Made by a program: the position numbers and the translations under genes
DNA from: Tardiphaga sp. vice304
GTDB lineage: Bacteria; Pseudomonadota; Alphaproteobacteria; Rhizobiales; Xanthobacteraceae
DNA length: 64,000 nt
Reading direction: 5' to 3'
NCBI RefSeq assembly: GCF_007018905.1
Contig: NZ_CP041402.1
Span: 4,390,001 to 4,454,000, forward strand
The notes under the pieces: generated by a model
Told to the model about the DNA's origin: nothing
Databases searched by the model: none
Seen by the model: only the letters and a program-made list of their open reading frames with translations
Shown here: piece after piece, positions 8,798-17,942 of the stretch
How the letters are laid out: each line of letters starts with the position of its first letter
Position numbering within the stretch: position 1 is the stretch's first letter

Positions 8798-10525
8798 TCA
8801 GGCCGTCGCGGCGGCCGGAAATGGTATCGGTGCCGACGGGGCGCCGACGACCTTGTCCTTCGGACCGAACGCGATCAGCTTGCCGCCTTGAACCACGCCG
8901 ACGTAGTCCACAGCCGCGAGAGCCTTCGGGCGGTGCGCGATCACGATCACCACGCCTCCACGAGCCTTGACGGCTTCGATGGCATCGCTGAGCGCGGCCT
9001 CACCCTGCGAGTCGAGATTGGAATTTGGCTCGTCGAGAACGACGAGGAAGGGATCGCCATACAGTGCCCGTGCCAACCCGATGCGCTGCCGCTGTCCGGC
9101 TGAAAGGGACGTGCCCGAGGGGCCCAGTTCGGTTTGATAACCTTCGGGCAGCCGCGCGATCATCTCGTAGACGCCAGCGGCCTTCGCAGCGGCCACGATC
9201 TTGCGGGCGTCCGGCTCGGCTTCGAACCTCGAAATGTTCTCGGCGATGCTGCCGTCGAGCAAGGAAACGTCCTGAGGCAGGTATCCGATGTACTCGCCGA
9301 GCACGTCTGCGCGCCACTGATCGAGATCCGCGTCGTCCAGGCGCACCTTTCCTCTCAGCAGCGGCCAGACGCCGACGAGACCCTTGGCCAGCGAGGTCTT
9401 TCCGCCGCCGCTTGGGCCTATCAGGCCCAGCGCCTCGCCGGCCTTCAGTTCGAAACTAACCTCGCCTACCAGCACAGTGCCGCTACCAGGGGCCACGACC
9501 GTGATGTTTTCGACCTTTAGCGCTGCCGCAGGCCTAGGAAGCGGCATGATGTGGGAACCATCCTCGGCCGCGGCCAGCGTCTGCTTCAGACGACGGAAGC
9601 TCCTTCGCGCGGCGGCGATGAGCTTCCAGTTGCCGATAGCAGAATCGATTGGCGCGAGCGCCCGTGAAGAGGCCACTGAACAGGCGATGATCGCCCCTGC
9701 CGAGAGCTCGCCCTTGATTGTGAGGAAGGCGCCTAGCCCAAGAAGTGCGGATTGCAGCATCATGCGCAATACTTTGGCAATCCCGCCGAAGCTGCCGCTG
9801 ACATCACTGGTCCAGGTCTGCAGCTCGAGGTGCCGCAAATTAGCCTTCTCAAAGCGGGCCACAGCGCGGCCGCCGAATCCCATAGCGCGGAGGATGTCGG
9901 CGTTGCGCGCGTGCGAATCCGCCAGCGTGCTGCGCAGCACGGCTGCCTGGTGCGTTTCGCTGCCCGCGCGGCGGGTCATCAGTTCGGTCGCCACCGTGAG
10001 CGAGATCAGCACCACCGCCCCGGCCAGCGTGACGAGCCCCAAGACGGGATGAAGCAGATAGACGAAACCGAGGAACAGCGGCATCCACGGCAAATCGAAG
10101 AAGGCGACGGGCGCTTGGCTGCCGAGGAAGCCGCGGACGACATCAACGTCCCGGCCCCTTTCGAGCGCCTCGGAGGTGGAGTAGCCGTAGCGAGCCATTT
10201 CGATCACGACGTGGTGGGTCAATGGCGCTAACTTGGCGTCAAGCCGGGCGCCTAGGCGGACCAGGATCTGGGAACGCAGGATGTCAAACATCCCTTGGAA
10301 TAAATAGAGGCCGATAGCCAAAGCGGAAAGCGCGACGAGGGTCGGAATGCTGTGGCTGGTCAGCGCCCTATCGTAGATTTGCAGCATGTAGAAGGAGCCG
10401 GTCAGGGCGAGCACGTTAATGATCCCGGACAGCCCCAGCAGGAAGAAGCCGATCCTGCGATAATTGCCGATCGTGTTTTCTCCGTTCGGATAGGCCGAAT
10501 TCTTACGCTTGGCATTCTTGCTCAT
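8798..10525 (-). CDS. Type I secretion ABC exporter (PrtD/LapB-like, permease plus ATPase)
   Basis: Inner-membrane ABC exporter of 575 residues driving RTX protein export. The N-terminal half carries the six-helix transmembrane domain (for example FFLLGLSGIINVLALTGSFY). The ATPase shows Walker A GPSGGGKTSL, the ABC signature LSAGQRQRIGLARAL and Walker B FLVVLDEP. There is no N-terminal C39 peptidase, as expected for RTX substrates with uncleaved C-terminal signals. The start at 10525 has GGGGAAG upstream. It lies between the giant peroxidase gene and the second RTX gene, so both are its probable cargo. Confidence 0.93.
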   Translation of the reverse strand: MSKNAKRKNSAYPNGENTIGNYRRIGFFLLGLSGIINVLALTGSFYMLQIYDRALTSHSIPTLVALSALAIGLYLFQGMFDILRSQILVRLGARLDAKLAPLTHHVVIEMARYGYSTSEALERGRDVDVVRGFLGSQAPVAFFDLPWMPLFLGFVYLLHPVLGLVTLAGAVVLISLTVATELMTRRAGSETHQAAVLRSTLADSHARNADILRAMGFGGRAVARFEKANLRHLELQTWTSDVSGSFGGIAKVLRMMLQSALLGLGAFLTIKGELSAGAIIACSVASSRALAPIDSAIGNWKLIAAARRSFRRLKQTLAAAEDGSHIMPLPRPAAALKVENITVVAPGSGTVLVGEVSFELKAGEALGLIGPSGGGKTSLAKGLVGVWPLLRGKVRLDDADLDQWRADVLGEYIGYLPQDVSLLDGSIAENISRFEAEPDARKIVAAAKAAGVYEMIARLPEGYQTELGPSGTSLSAGQRQRIGLARALYGDPFLVVLDEPNSNLDSQGEAALSDAIEAVKARGGVVIVIAHRPKALAAVDYVGVVQGGKLIAFGPKDKVVGAPSAPIPFPAAATA

Positions 10526-10622
10526 TGTGTACTTCCCCTGCCCTGGCGTGTTGCGCGAAGCGGTTGTTCTACCTATCCGGAGCGGCGGGACCCCCGTCGC
10601 TCCGGATCGTCGTCTATTGCGC

Positions 10623-13600
10623 TCAGTGCACGCCGTTAAAGTCGGCGGAAGTCAGGGAGTGGTTGCCGGCGATGTCGATCTTGAAGTCGGCGACCGTGTC
10701 ATTGTTGGTGTTGCCCGCAACGATCGTGTGCTCAAGGCCATCCCTTGTTTCGTGGGTGACGATGACCTGCCCGGCGGACGTGAAGACGTTGCCGGCGAAC
10801 AGCACGAAGGACTGGTTGCCGCTCGCCCCCGTGTTGGCGTCGATTGCCGACAGGTCGATCCTGTCGCCGGGCTGGAAGCCCTTGATCGTGTCGCCGTCGG
10901 CATCGACTGCGGAGTTGAACACGAAGGTGTCGTTGCCCCCGCCGCCGTCCATCACGTTCGCCACCGAGCTTGCCACGATGGTGTCGTTGCCGGAGCCGCC
11001 GATGAAGTTCTCGAAACCGAAGACCTGGTCGGTGCCGCTCTGAGCGCTGGCAACGCTGCCGTGCTGACCGATCCCGTTGCCGAGATCCGCCGTGATGGCG
11101 GCAGATATCGCCGAGTAGTCGAGGGTGTCCTCCCCCATGTCGCCAAAGTAGGTATCATTGCCATCGCTCACCGTCGCGATGATCCGGTCGTTACCGGCAC
11201 CGCCGTAGACCACGTCGTTGCCGAGGCCGCCTTCGAGGGCGTCGTCGCCCGCATCGCCAAAGATGCGATCGTCGCCCTTGTCGCCGGCGATCAGGTCGCG
11301 CCCGGCGCCTCCGAACAGGACGTCGTCGCCCTCGTTGCCGAACACCACGTCGTCGCCTGCACCTGCCTTCACCAGGTCGTCCCCGGCGCCGGCCTTGATC
11401 GTGTCGGCGCCGTCATTTCCGAGGATCACGTCGTCGCCGTCGAGCCCGCTGAGGACGTCGTCGCCCGCCGCGCCGACCATCACGTCGGCCCCGGAGGTTC
11501 CGATGTTGACTTCCGCCATGCCGGGATTGATCGCCGGCGTGCCGGCGCCGTCATGGCCGTCGTCGTGATCGTCTCCCGAACAATGCTGATCATCGCCGGA
11601 TCCGCCCTGACCGCCACCCTGGCTGCCGTCGCCGGAGCCACCCTGGCTGCCGTCGCCGGAGCCATCCTGGCCGCTGCCGTCGCCGGAGCCATCCTGGCCG
11701 CTGCCGCCCGTCGGCCCGCCCGGATCGGATGGCAGCATGTTCTGGGTATCGACCACGTCCTGCGGCCGCAGCGTTCCGATCACCTGGTCGTTGCCTCCGC
11801 CGCCGTGGAACACGATGCGATGGTCGGAGGTCAGTCCGGAGATGTCGACCGTGTCGGCGCCCGATCCGCCGTTCACCGTGATCGTGCTGTAGTTCAAGCT
11901 GGTTCCGGTGAAGTTGCCGATCACCTGAACGGTGTCGCCGCCGATGGTGCCGGTGCCGCCCGGGAGGACGCCGCCCGGCGACGTAATCGTGGCCGCATTG
12001 ACGACGATCTCCTCGATGTTGTCGAGTTCGGCGATCAGCACGCCGTTGCGAGCGACAACGATCTCCGTATTCGCGTTCAGGCCGGTGAAGCCTGCATGTG
12101 CCGCGCTGCTGCCGGTCCCCGGCCCAGCGCCGTCCCAGTCGTCGGTATTGGAATAGATCCTGAAGGTCTCGGCACCGGCTACTCCGTTCAACACGTAGGT
12201 ATCCGGCGTGGTGTCGCGGCCGTTGATGTCGAGCGCCGTCGTGCCGCCATCCACGAAATCGTGGCCGCCGGTCGATCCGGTCTGGGTCACGGTGTCTGCG
12301 CCGGAGCCACCATTGATATAGTCGTCGCCGGCGCCGCCGTTGATGGTGTCGTTGCCGTCGAGACCGAAGATGGCCTGCGATCCATTTGCGCCCGCCGCGC
12401 CGTTGAGGTTGGCGTTGTTGGCATTGGTACCCGTAACGACACCGTAGTTCACGCCGTTGAAGCGGAGTTGTTCGGTGCCGGTGACGGTATCAGTGCCCTC
12501 CGCCCCGGTGTTGTCGGTGACGGTGATGGCCGCCGTGGTGGCTGCAAGGGTGAAGTTGGCGACAGCCCCTGCGTAGACGGCGGTGTCGTTGCCGGTGCCT
12601 CCGTCTAGCGCGTCGTTTCCGGCGCCACCGTTGAGGATGTCGTTGCCGCCAAGGCCGCTCAGGCTATCGTTGCCGGCCAAGCCGTTGAGCGTATCGTTGC
12701 CGTTCGTGACCAGAAAAAACGGGTTGGCCCCCGAAGCGATGTCGTCGCCCGCCGTCCCGGGGAAGGCGCCGAGCAAGTTGCCCCCGAAGAAGTTTTGGCT
12801 CGCCCAGTTCACCGCATGGGCACCTACCGGACCGGTCGGCGCCGAGGTCACGATCTCCGCGTGTCCTCCCGCATCCGTGAACGTCGCAACGACCCGAAGC
12901 TGCAGGCCGGCCTGGGCATCTAAGCCGCTGAAACCCAAGGCATTGAAGTTGTCCTGCGGTGTGAAGGTTGCCGCGGTCGCGCCTGCAATATTGGTCCACG
13001 CGGTGCCGTTGGCCGAGGACTGCCACTGGTAGTGCAAGGCCGCCGGGTTGAAGCCGTTGGCGTCCTGGATCGAGCTGATGTTCAGCGTCAGCGGCTGGCC
13101 TTCGGTCGGCGTCAGATCGGAGATGACGGGAGCGCCGGTGGCCGGGATCTCGACCAGCTGGGTGATGTCGACGGTACCGTCAGCAAACTGAAGCTTCTGG
13201 ATGCCGACCAGAATGTCAGTGCCGTCGGTCGGTGCACGCGCCGGAAGCGGGTCGGTCGGTCCGGTCGGCGTGTGGCCGTGGTCCACGATCTTGTAGGCTA
13301 GGACATGGCCTTGGTTGGCGCTGTCGAACTGGATCAGGGTGACCTCGTAGTCCGCTACGTTGCCGGTATAGGCTGCGGTGTCGGAAGAGGCCCCGGGCGC
13401 GGCAGCGGTGCCGTCGTCGCCCAGGACGACGTTCTTGAACTGGTCGGAACGCAGCATTTCGGTGAAATGCTTTTCGAAGCCCTGCGTCCCCAGCGCGCTG
13501 TTGCCGAGCAGGCCCGCGCCGAGCGTGTCCTGGTATCCGACGCGGTGGGAAGCGCCGTTGTAACGGGCGTCCTGAAGGCGATCCGCTTCGGTCGATCCGG

Positions 13601-16600
13601 AATTATTGTTGTTGTGGTCGTAGGTCGAGGCCACCCCAGGCGCGGATTCGTAGCGGCCGATCAGGGTGTCGAGCCGGATCGAGCCACCGACGATGACGTC
13701 GTCGCCGATGTCGCCGGTCAGGATATCGCTGCCGGAGCCGCCGACGATCCAGTTGTTGCCGGCGTCGCCGCCCAAGGTGTCGTTGGAGACGCTGCCGACC
13801 AAGCCTTCGATCTGGAACGCCGCCGGAACCGACTGCTGGCTGTTAACCGCGGTCAGGGGGTTGGCCTGCTGGTCGAGGTCGTAGGAGACCCCGACCGGGC
13901 GGAGATGCTGCAGGCTGAAGTCCATGATGTCGAAGCCGGTGGTGCCGGGCGTGTTGCCGTCGTCTGTGACCCCGTCGCCGCCCAGGACTTCGTCGGGTCC
14001 GGTGCCGAGCGCCTGGGCGATGTCACCGACCTTCATGATGTCGTCGCCGGCGCCGCCGAACGAGATGTCGACGTCGGCGCCGTCGAGGATCATGTCGTCG
14101 CCGTTGTCGCCGTAGAGCACGTCGGTGCCCGAACCGCCGTCGATGAAGTCGTTGCCGTCGTCGCCATGGGTGAACGGGTCGGTATCCTGATCCCCGAAGA
14201 TCCTGTCGTCGCCGGTGCCGCCGAACAGCTTGTCGATGCCGATGCCACCCGAGATGTAATCGTTGCCGGCGCCGCCGATGACCTGGTCGTTGCCGTTGAT
14301 GTCCGATCCGCTGGATTCGCCATACAGGAAGTCGTCGCCGGCGCCGCCGTCGATCAGGTCGGGGTTGTCGCCGCCGTAGATGGTGTCGGAGCCGTCGCCG
14401 CCGTAGAGACGGTCGATGCCGTAGCCGCCGTAGATGGTGTCGTTGCCGGCGTCGCCGTAGACGGTGTCGTCGCCGCCCTGGCCGTAGATCAGATCGGCGC
14501 CCTTCGAGCCGACGATGATTTCGTTGGATTCGGCGCCCGAGTTCGGGGTGCCGTCGAGATTGACGCCTCCGTTTTGATTGTAGGCGCTGGTCGGATCGGA
14601 GTCGGCCAGTCGGGTGTCCTGGATGTAGTGCACGCCGCCGATGGTGACGACGTGGCCATCGTTGAGATTGCCGTGGCCGCCGTTGGAATAGATCCCGATC
14701 GTGCCGTCGTCCACCGAGACGTGGGTCGCCGTCGGTCCGGTGCCGATGTCGGCGGTCACCCCACCGTATTTATGCTCGTTGGCGGTCGTCAGGAACTCGG
14801 TCTGGCTACCAACCAAAACCTCCTTGTGGGCGCTAAGGTCGATGTTCTGGTCGGCATAACCGAAGATGTTGCCGTTGAGATGCGTCAGACCGGTGTTGCG
14901 TTCGACGATATCCTTGAGCTGGCCGTTGCCGACCTCGTTGCCGAACTGGGTGCCGAACAGCCGGTACAGGTAGTAGAACCGGTCGCCGTCCATCAGTTTC
15001 TCGATCTGGTCGACGAAGACCTTGTCGAAGGTCTCTCCCAGCAGGCCACCCGGCTGATGGACTTCGGCGAGACCGCCGAGCCAGGTGTCGATGCTGTTGA
15101 AGGCGAGGGTGCCTGCGCCCCCGACAGCCTCGTCGCCGTTGAGGAAGCCGTAGGCCTGATCCAGGGAAATGCCGTCGGTACCCGCTGCGACCGTGCCGTC
15201 AACGATGCCGACGAGATGCTGAGCCTTCGTCAGATTTCCGTCGAAGGCGTAGGCTGCGATGAAGTTCGCCAGCGAACTCGGGTGCTGCATGTTCTGGCCG
15301 AAGTCGTTCCAGCTGGTGTACTGGTTCAACCCGACGGCGTGGCGGAACTCGTTGAGGGTCGGAATGCCGAGGTCGCGGCCGCGCGCGATGTTGATGGCCG
15401 CCAGATCGAGCGGCTGGCCGAGCAGGCCCTGGTTGAGCGCCGGAGTTACGAATTCGTCGACCTCGTTCATCTGCTGGTGCGTCATGCCCAGGATGATCCC
15501 CGAAGCACCGACGTCGGCGAATTTCTGCGGCGCCAGGAAGGCCTCCTTGAGCGCGTAGCCCATGATCTTGCCGGTCAGACCGCCGGTCGGATCGATGGTG
15601 TCGATGGTCTCGCGCAGCGTGGAATGGCCGAAGCGGAAGGCAACCTGCGAGTATTCGAGCGAGATCGCCGAATTGACGTTGGTCGAATAGGCGCCGAACT
15701 CCTGGATGTTCGGCGTAACGTTGCGGGCGTACTGGTCGACCGCGGCATGCTGGTATTCCATTTCCACGACCAGCTTGGCCGCGTTGAACATCTTGTCCTG
15801 GTCCCAGGCAATGCTGCCGTCGCCGTTGAGATAGTCGCCGGCCGCGTTCATGCCGTGCCCGGTGTCGACCTGGAAGCCATGCAGCGAGGCGTGGGTAGCG
15901 TCTCCGGACACGATGTCCTGCCGATGCAGGGCGTCGATGATGTTGTCGACCTGGTAGTTGTGCTCCTCGTGGAACACATGGTGGATCGAGGTGAGACCAA
16001 AATTCTCGTTCACGCGCCCGTCGCCAGCGACGTAGTGGTCGCCGACCGACGCCATCAGGATCTCGCCCACCGCGTCGTGCAGCGCACCGGCCGGGGTGGT
16101 GATGCTGAAGTCCGCAAAATTGACAAACGGGTAGAGTGCGCTGGCGCCGCTCAGCATGTGCGGCGTCCCGGCCGGCGAACCGGCGGGCAAGTTCTCCATG
16201 AACAGGGTCAGCTTGTGGGTGACCGGGTCGATGCCGAAGCTCGACGCCGCTCCGAACGTCGACTTGACGCTAGCGTCGATGGTGGCGATTGCCGCGGTGA
16301 CCTTCGCTGTCTGGGCCGCGGTGCCGTAGCTCGCCTCGCCGGCGTCCTGGGTGCCGCTGCCGTTCTTGTCGTAGAAGCCCGCCATGTGCCCCGCGTCGAA
16401 GCGCGGGTTCATGTCGAGCAGCAGCGCCGAGCCGCTGGTGCCGGCGACGACATGGCCGCTGGCGTCGCGGTTCCGCAGGTCGTTGACGTCCTCCCAGGTC
16501 AGCGCGTCGCGGCCGGTGGCCTCGATATGCGCGCGCAATTCGTCCAGCGTCGGCAGCGTCTGCGTCGTCAGGGTGACGCCGTCCGCTTTCATCCACGGAG

Positions 16601-17783
16601 TGTCCAGCGTGTGCCCGTCGAACAGGTTCATGCCGGCGTGGAAGTCCGTGGTAGAGGCCGTTGTCGTATCCGGGACCCACTCGCGCAGCAGATTGGTCAG
16701 CTGCTCGTGCGAGCCGTAGGTCTGGCTCTGGTCGATGAACGGCGAGGTGTGGTTAACGTATTCAGCGCCGTTGGCATCCAACTTGGCGACGGTGGCGCGG
16801 TTGATGGTGATTTCGTGCACCGGCTGGCCATCCTGGCCCAGCATGCCGTAGAGCGGGTCGTCGCTCGCCAGCGCGATCTTGACGGTCTGACCGGACGCCT
16901 TGCCGATGAAGTCGAGGCCGTGATCGAAAAACTGCCCGAACAGCACGAAGAAGCCGTTCGACGGCGAAACGCCGGGATTGAGGCCGCCGATGAAATGATC
17001 GTCCTGGCCGGCCGAGGCGGCGAGCCGCGCCTGGGTGTCGACCTGGCCGAGGCCGCCGTTGGCCACTGTCTTGAGCTGACCCCAGTCGAGGACCTTGGCG
17101 ACGCCGCTGGCGTCGTAGTAGATTTCGTTGGGCTGATGGGAGCCGGCGAGCGGATCGCCCGAATGGTTGGCCCAGGTGTCGAAGGTGACGCCGGCCGTGG
17201 TGGTCGTCAGGCTGATCATGCGCGGCGTGTAGTCGACGACGTTCTGGATATCGATCGGCGCGCCATTGGCGGCGGTATGGTCTCCCGGCTGACCGGGGGT
17301 GGTATCGACCTTGATGGTATAGTCGCTGAGATTGGCTTTGAAGGTGCCGTCCGCGATGCTGTACGAGGAGTAGTATTGTTTGGCGGCAGCATAGGCCCGG
17401 TCCGCCACGGCCTGCATGACCGGAGAATAATTGGCATAATCGGCGGCGGCCGAGCGGGTGAAGATCTGATCCGTCGCACCATACGTGGCGTTGATCAGCG
17501 ACAGGTTGTTGTTGAGGCCGCTCGGATCGCGCAGGCCGGCGAGGTCGAATTCCGAGATGTAGGACTGACCGTAGGTCGCGACTGCAGACAGAGCGAGCGG
17601 GTCGCTCGCCGTGGCGCCGCCTTGCCCGATCAGCGTTCCTTTGGCGTCGTAGACGCTACCGGTGCCGTCCCACAGGATGATGGCGTTTCCGTTCACATCG
17701 AAAAGCGGTCGGAAATTCACCTGGCTGAGGATGAAGTCGATATCGCTCTGGTCGATTACGAACGGCTTGAGATAATTGGCCAT
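10623..17783 (-). CDS. Giant secreted RTX haem peroxidase (animal-type peroxidase domain)
   Basis: About 2,386 residues. The start at ATG 17783 has GGGAG about 11 nt upstream. An upstream in-frame start at 17828 looks less likely. The first ~1,000 residues are an animal-haem-peroxidase domain. The segment GQFFDHGLDF near residue 285 gives the distal His and haem-linking Asp. GDGRVNENFG near 589 supplies the catalytic Arg and haem-linking Glu. FRFGHSTL near 719 supplies the proximal His. RTX blocks follow at about 1,085-1,250, 1,695-1,820 and 2,095-2,210, separated by beta-rich segments and a Gly/Asp/Ser linker. The C-terminus has the usual RTX secretion-signal look. All three active-site His/Arg positions are retained, so the enzyme is probably active. 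Likely roles are surface peroxidase chemistry, adhesion or defence. Related bacterial proteins are often called peroxicins. Confidence 0.92.
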   Translation of the reverse strand: MANYLKPFVIDQSDIDFILSQVNFRPLFDVNGNAIILWDGTGSVYDAKGTLIGQGGATASDPLALSAVATYGQSYISEFDLAGLRDPSGLNNNLSLINATYGATDQIFTRSAAADYANYSPVMQAVADRAYAAAKQYYSSYSIADGTFKANLSDYTIKVDTTPGQPGDHTAANGAPIDIQNVVDYTPRMISLTTTTAGVTFDTWANHSGDPLAGSHQPNEIYYDASGVAKVLDWGQLKTVANGGLGQVDTQARLAASAGQDDHFIGGLNPGVSPSNGFFVLFGQFFDHGLDFIGKASGQTVKIALASDDPLYGMLGQDGQPVHEITINRATVAKLDANGAEYVNHTSPFIDQSQTYGSHEQLTNLLREWVPDTTTASTTDFHAGMNLFDGHTLDTPWMKADGVTLTTQTLPTLDELRAHIEATGRDALTWEDVNDLRNRDASGHVVAGTSGSALLLDMNPRFDAGHMAGFYDKNGSGTQDAGEASYGTAAQTAKVTAAIATIDASVKSTFGAASSFGIDPVTHKLTLFMENLPAGSPAGTPHMLSGASALYPFVNFADFSITTPAGALHDAVGEILMASVGDHYVAGDGRVNENFGLTSIHHVFHEEHNYQVDNIIDALHRQDIVSGDATHASLHGFQVDTGHGMNAAGDYLNGDGSIAWDQDKMFNAAKLVVEMEYQHAAVDQYARNVTPNIQEFGAYSTNVNSAISLEYSQVAFRFGHSTLRETIDTIDPTGGLTGKIMGYALKEAFLAPQKFADVGASGIILGMTHQQMNEVDEFVTPALNQGLLGQPLDLAAINIARGRDLGIPTLNEFRHAVGLNQYTSWNDFGQNMQHPSSLANFIAAYAFDGNLTKAQHLVGIVDGTVAAGTDGISLDQAYGFLNGDEAVGGAGTLAFNSIDTWLGGLAEVHQPGGLLGETFDKVFVDQIEKLMDGDRFYYLYRLFGTQFGNEVGNGQLKDIVERNTGLTHLNGNIFGYADQNIDLSAHKEVLVGSQTEFLTTANEHKYGGVTADIGTGPTATHVSVDDGTIGIYSNGGHGNLNDGHVVTIGGVHYIQDTRLADSDPTSAYNQNGGVNLDGTPNSGAESNEIIVGSKGADLIYGQGGDDTVYGDAGNDTIYGGYGIDRLYGGDGSDTIYGGDNPDLIDGGAGDDFLYGESSGSDINGNDQVIGGAGNDYISGGIGIDKLFGGTGDDRIFGDQDTDPFTHGDDGNDFIDGGSGTDVLYGDNGDDMILDGADVDISFGGAGDDIMKVGDIAQALGTGPDEVLGGDGVTDDGNTPGTTGFDIMDFSLQHLRPVGVSYDLDQQANPLTAVNSQQSVPAAFQIEGLVGSVSNDTLGGDAGNNWIVGGSGSDILTGDIGDDVIVGGSIRLDTLIGRYESAPGVASTYDHNNNNSGSTEADRLQDARYNGASHRVGYQDTLGAGLLGNSALGTQGFEKHFTEMLRSDQFKNVVLGDDGTAAAPGASSDTAAYTGNVADYEVTLIQFDSANQGHVLAYKIVDHGHTPTGPTDPLPARAPTDGTDILVGIQKLQFADGTVDITQLVEIPATGAPVISDLTPTEGQPLTLNISSIQDANGFNPAALHYQWQSSANGTAWTNIAGATAATFTPQDNFNALGFSGLDAQAGLQLRVVATFTDAGGHAEIVTSAPTGPVGAHAVNWASQNFFGGNLLGAFPGTAGDDIASGANPFFLVTNGNDTLNGLAGNDSLSGLGGNDILNGGAGNDALDGGTGNDTAVYAGAVANFTLAATTAAITVTDNTGAEGTDTVTGTEQLRFNGVNYGVVTGTNANNANLNGAAGANGSQAIFGLDGNDTINGGAGDDYINGGSGADTVTQTGSTGGHDFVDGGTTALDINGRDTTPDTYVLNGVAGAETFRIYSNTDDWDGAGPGTGSSAAHAGFTGLNANTEIVVARNGVLIAELDNIEEIVVNAATITSPGGVLPGGTGTIGGDTVQVIGNFTGTSLNYSTITVNGGSGADTVDISGLTSDHRIVFHGGGGNDQVIGTLRPQDVVDTQNMLPSDPGGPTGGSGQDGSGDGSGQDGSGDGSQGGSGDGSQGGGQGGSGDDQHCSGDDHDDGHDGAGTPAINPGMAEVNIGTSGADVMVGAAGDDVLSGLDGDDVILGNDGADTIKAGAGDDLVKAGAGDDVVFGNEGDDVLFGGAGRDLIAGDKGDDRIFGDAGDDALEGGLGNDVVYGGAGNDRIIATVSDGNDTYFGDMGEDTLDYSAISAAITADLGNGIGQHGSVASAQSGTDQVFGFENFIGGSGNDTIVASSVANVMDGGGGNDTFVFNSAVDADGDTIKGFQPGDRIDLSAIDANTGASGNQSFVLFAGNVFTSAGQVIVTHETRDGLEHTIVAGNTNNDTVADFKIDIAGNHSLTSADFNGVH
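11614..11705. repeat. In-gene minisatellite coding a Gly/Asp/Ser/Gln linker
   Basis: Two exact 24-bp units (11614-11637 and 11638-11661) are followed by a 27-bp variant and a partial copy of that variant. They lie inside the peroxidase gene and encode repeats of the GSGDGSQG type on the minus strand. Unit number is likely to vary between strains by slippage. Confidence 0.8.
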
Positions 17784-17942
17784 TGATTCTACTCCCACCA
17801 ATGCTGCTAAAGTCGGTACGTTTTGCACCGGGCCCGTAACGATTTTTTAAGCATGGCATGCGCCGATGATTTGGGAAGGGCCTGAAGTCGAGCGAAAAAG
17901 AATGGATGAAGGTCGTATTCACCCTGCCAAAAGGCCAAGATC
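17784..17942. promoter_or_regulatory. Divergent intergenic region between RTX operon and sensor kinase
   Basis: About 160 bp separate the peroxidase gene (leftward) from the sensor kinase gene (rightward), so both promoters must lie here or inside the neighbouring 5' ends. I could not fix -35/-10 boxes with confidence. Confidence 0.5.

Noticed and set aside
10509..12608. Open frame of 699 codons on the plus strand
   Set aside because: Shadow of the RTX part of the peroxidase gene; repetitive Val/Ala/Asp composition copies the antisense of the nonapeptide repeats.
13305..17786. Open frame of 1,493 codons on the plus strand opposite the peroxidase gene
   Set aside because: It mirrors the strong third-position GC bias of the real minus-strand gene. 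Its translation is Val/Ala/Asp-rich with no domain, while the opposite strand holds a full peroxidase active site.
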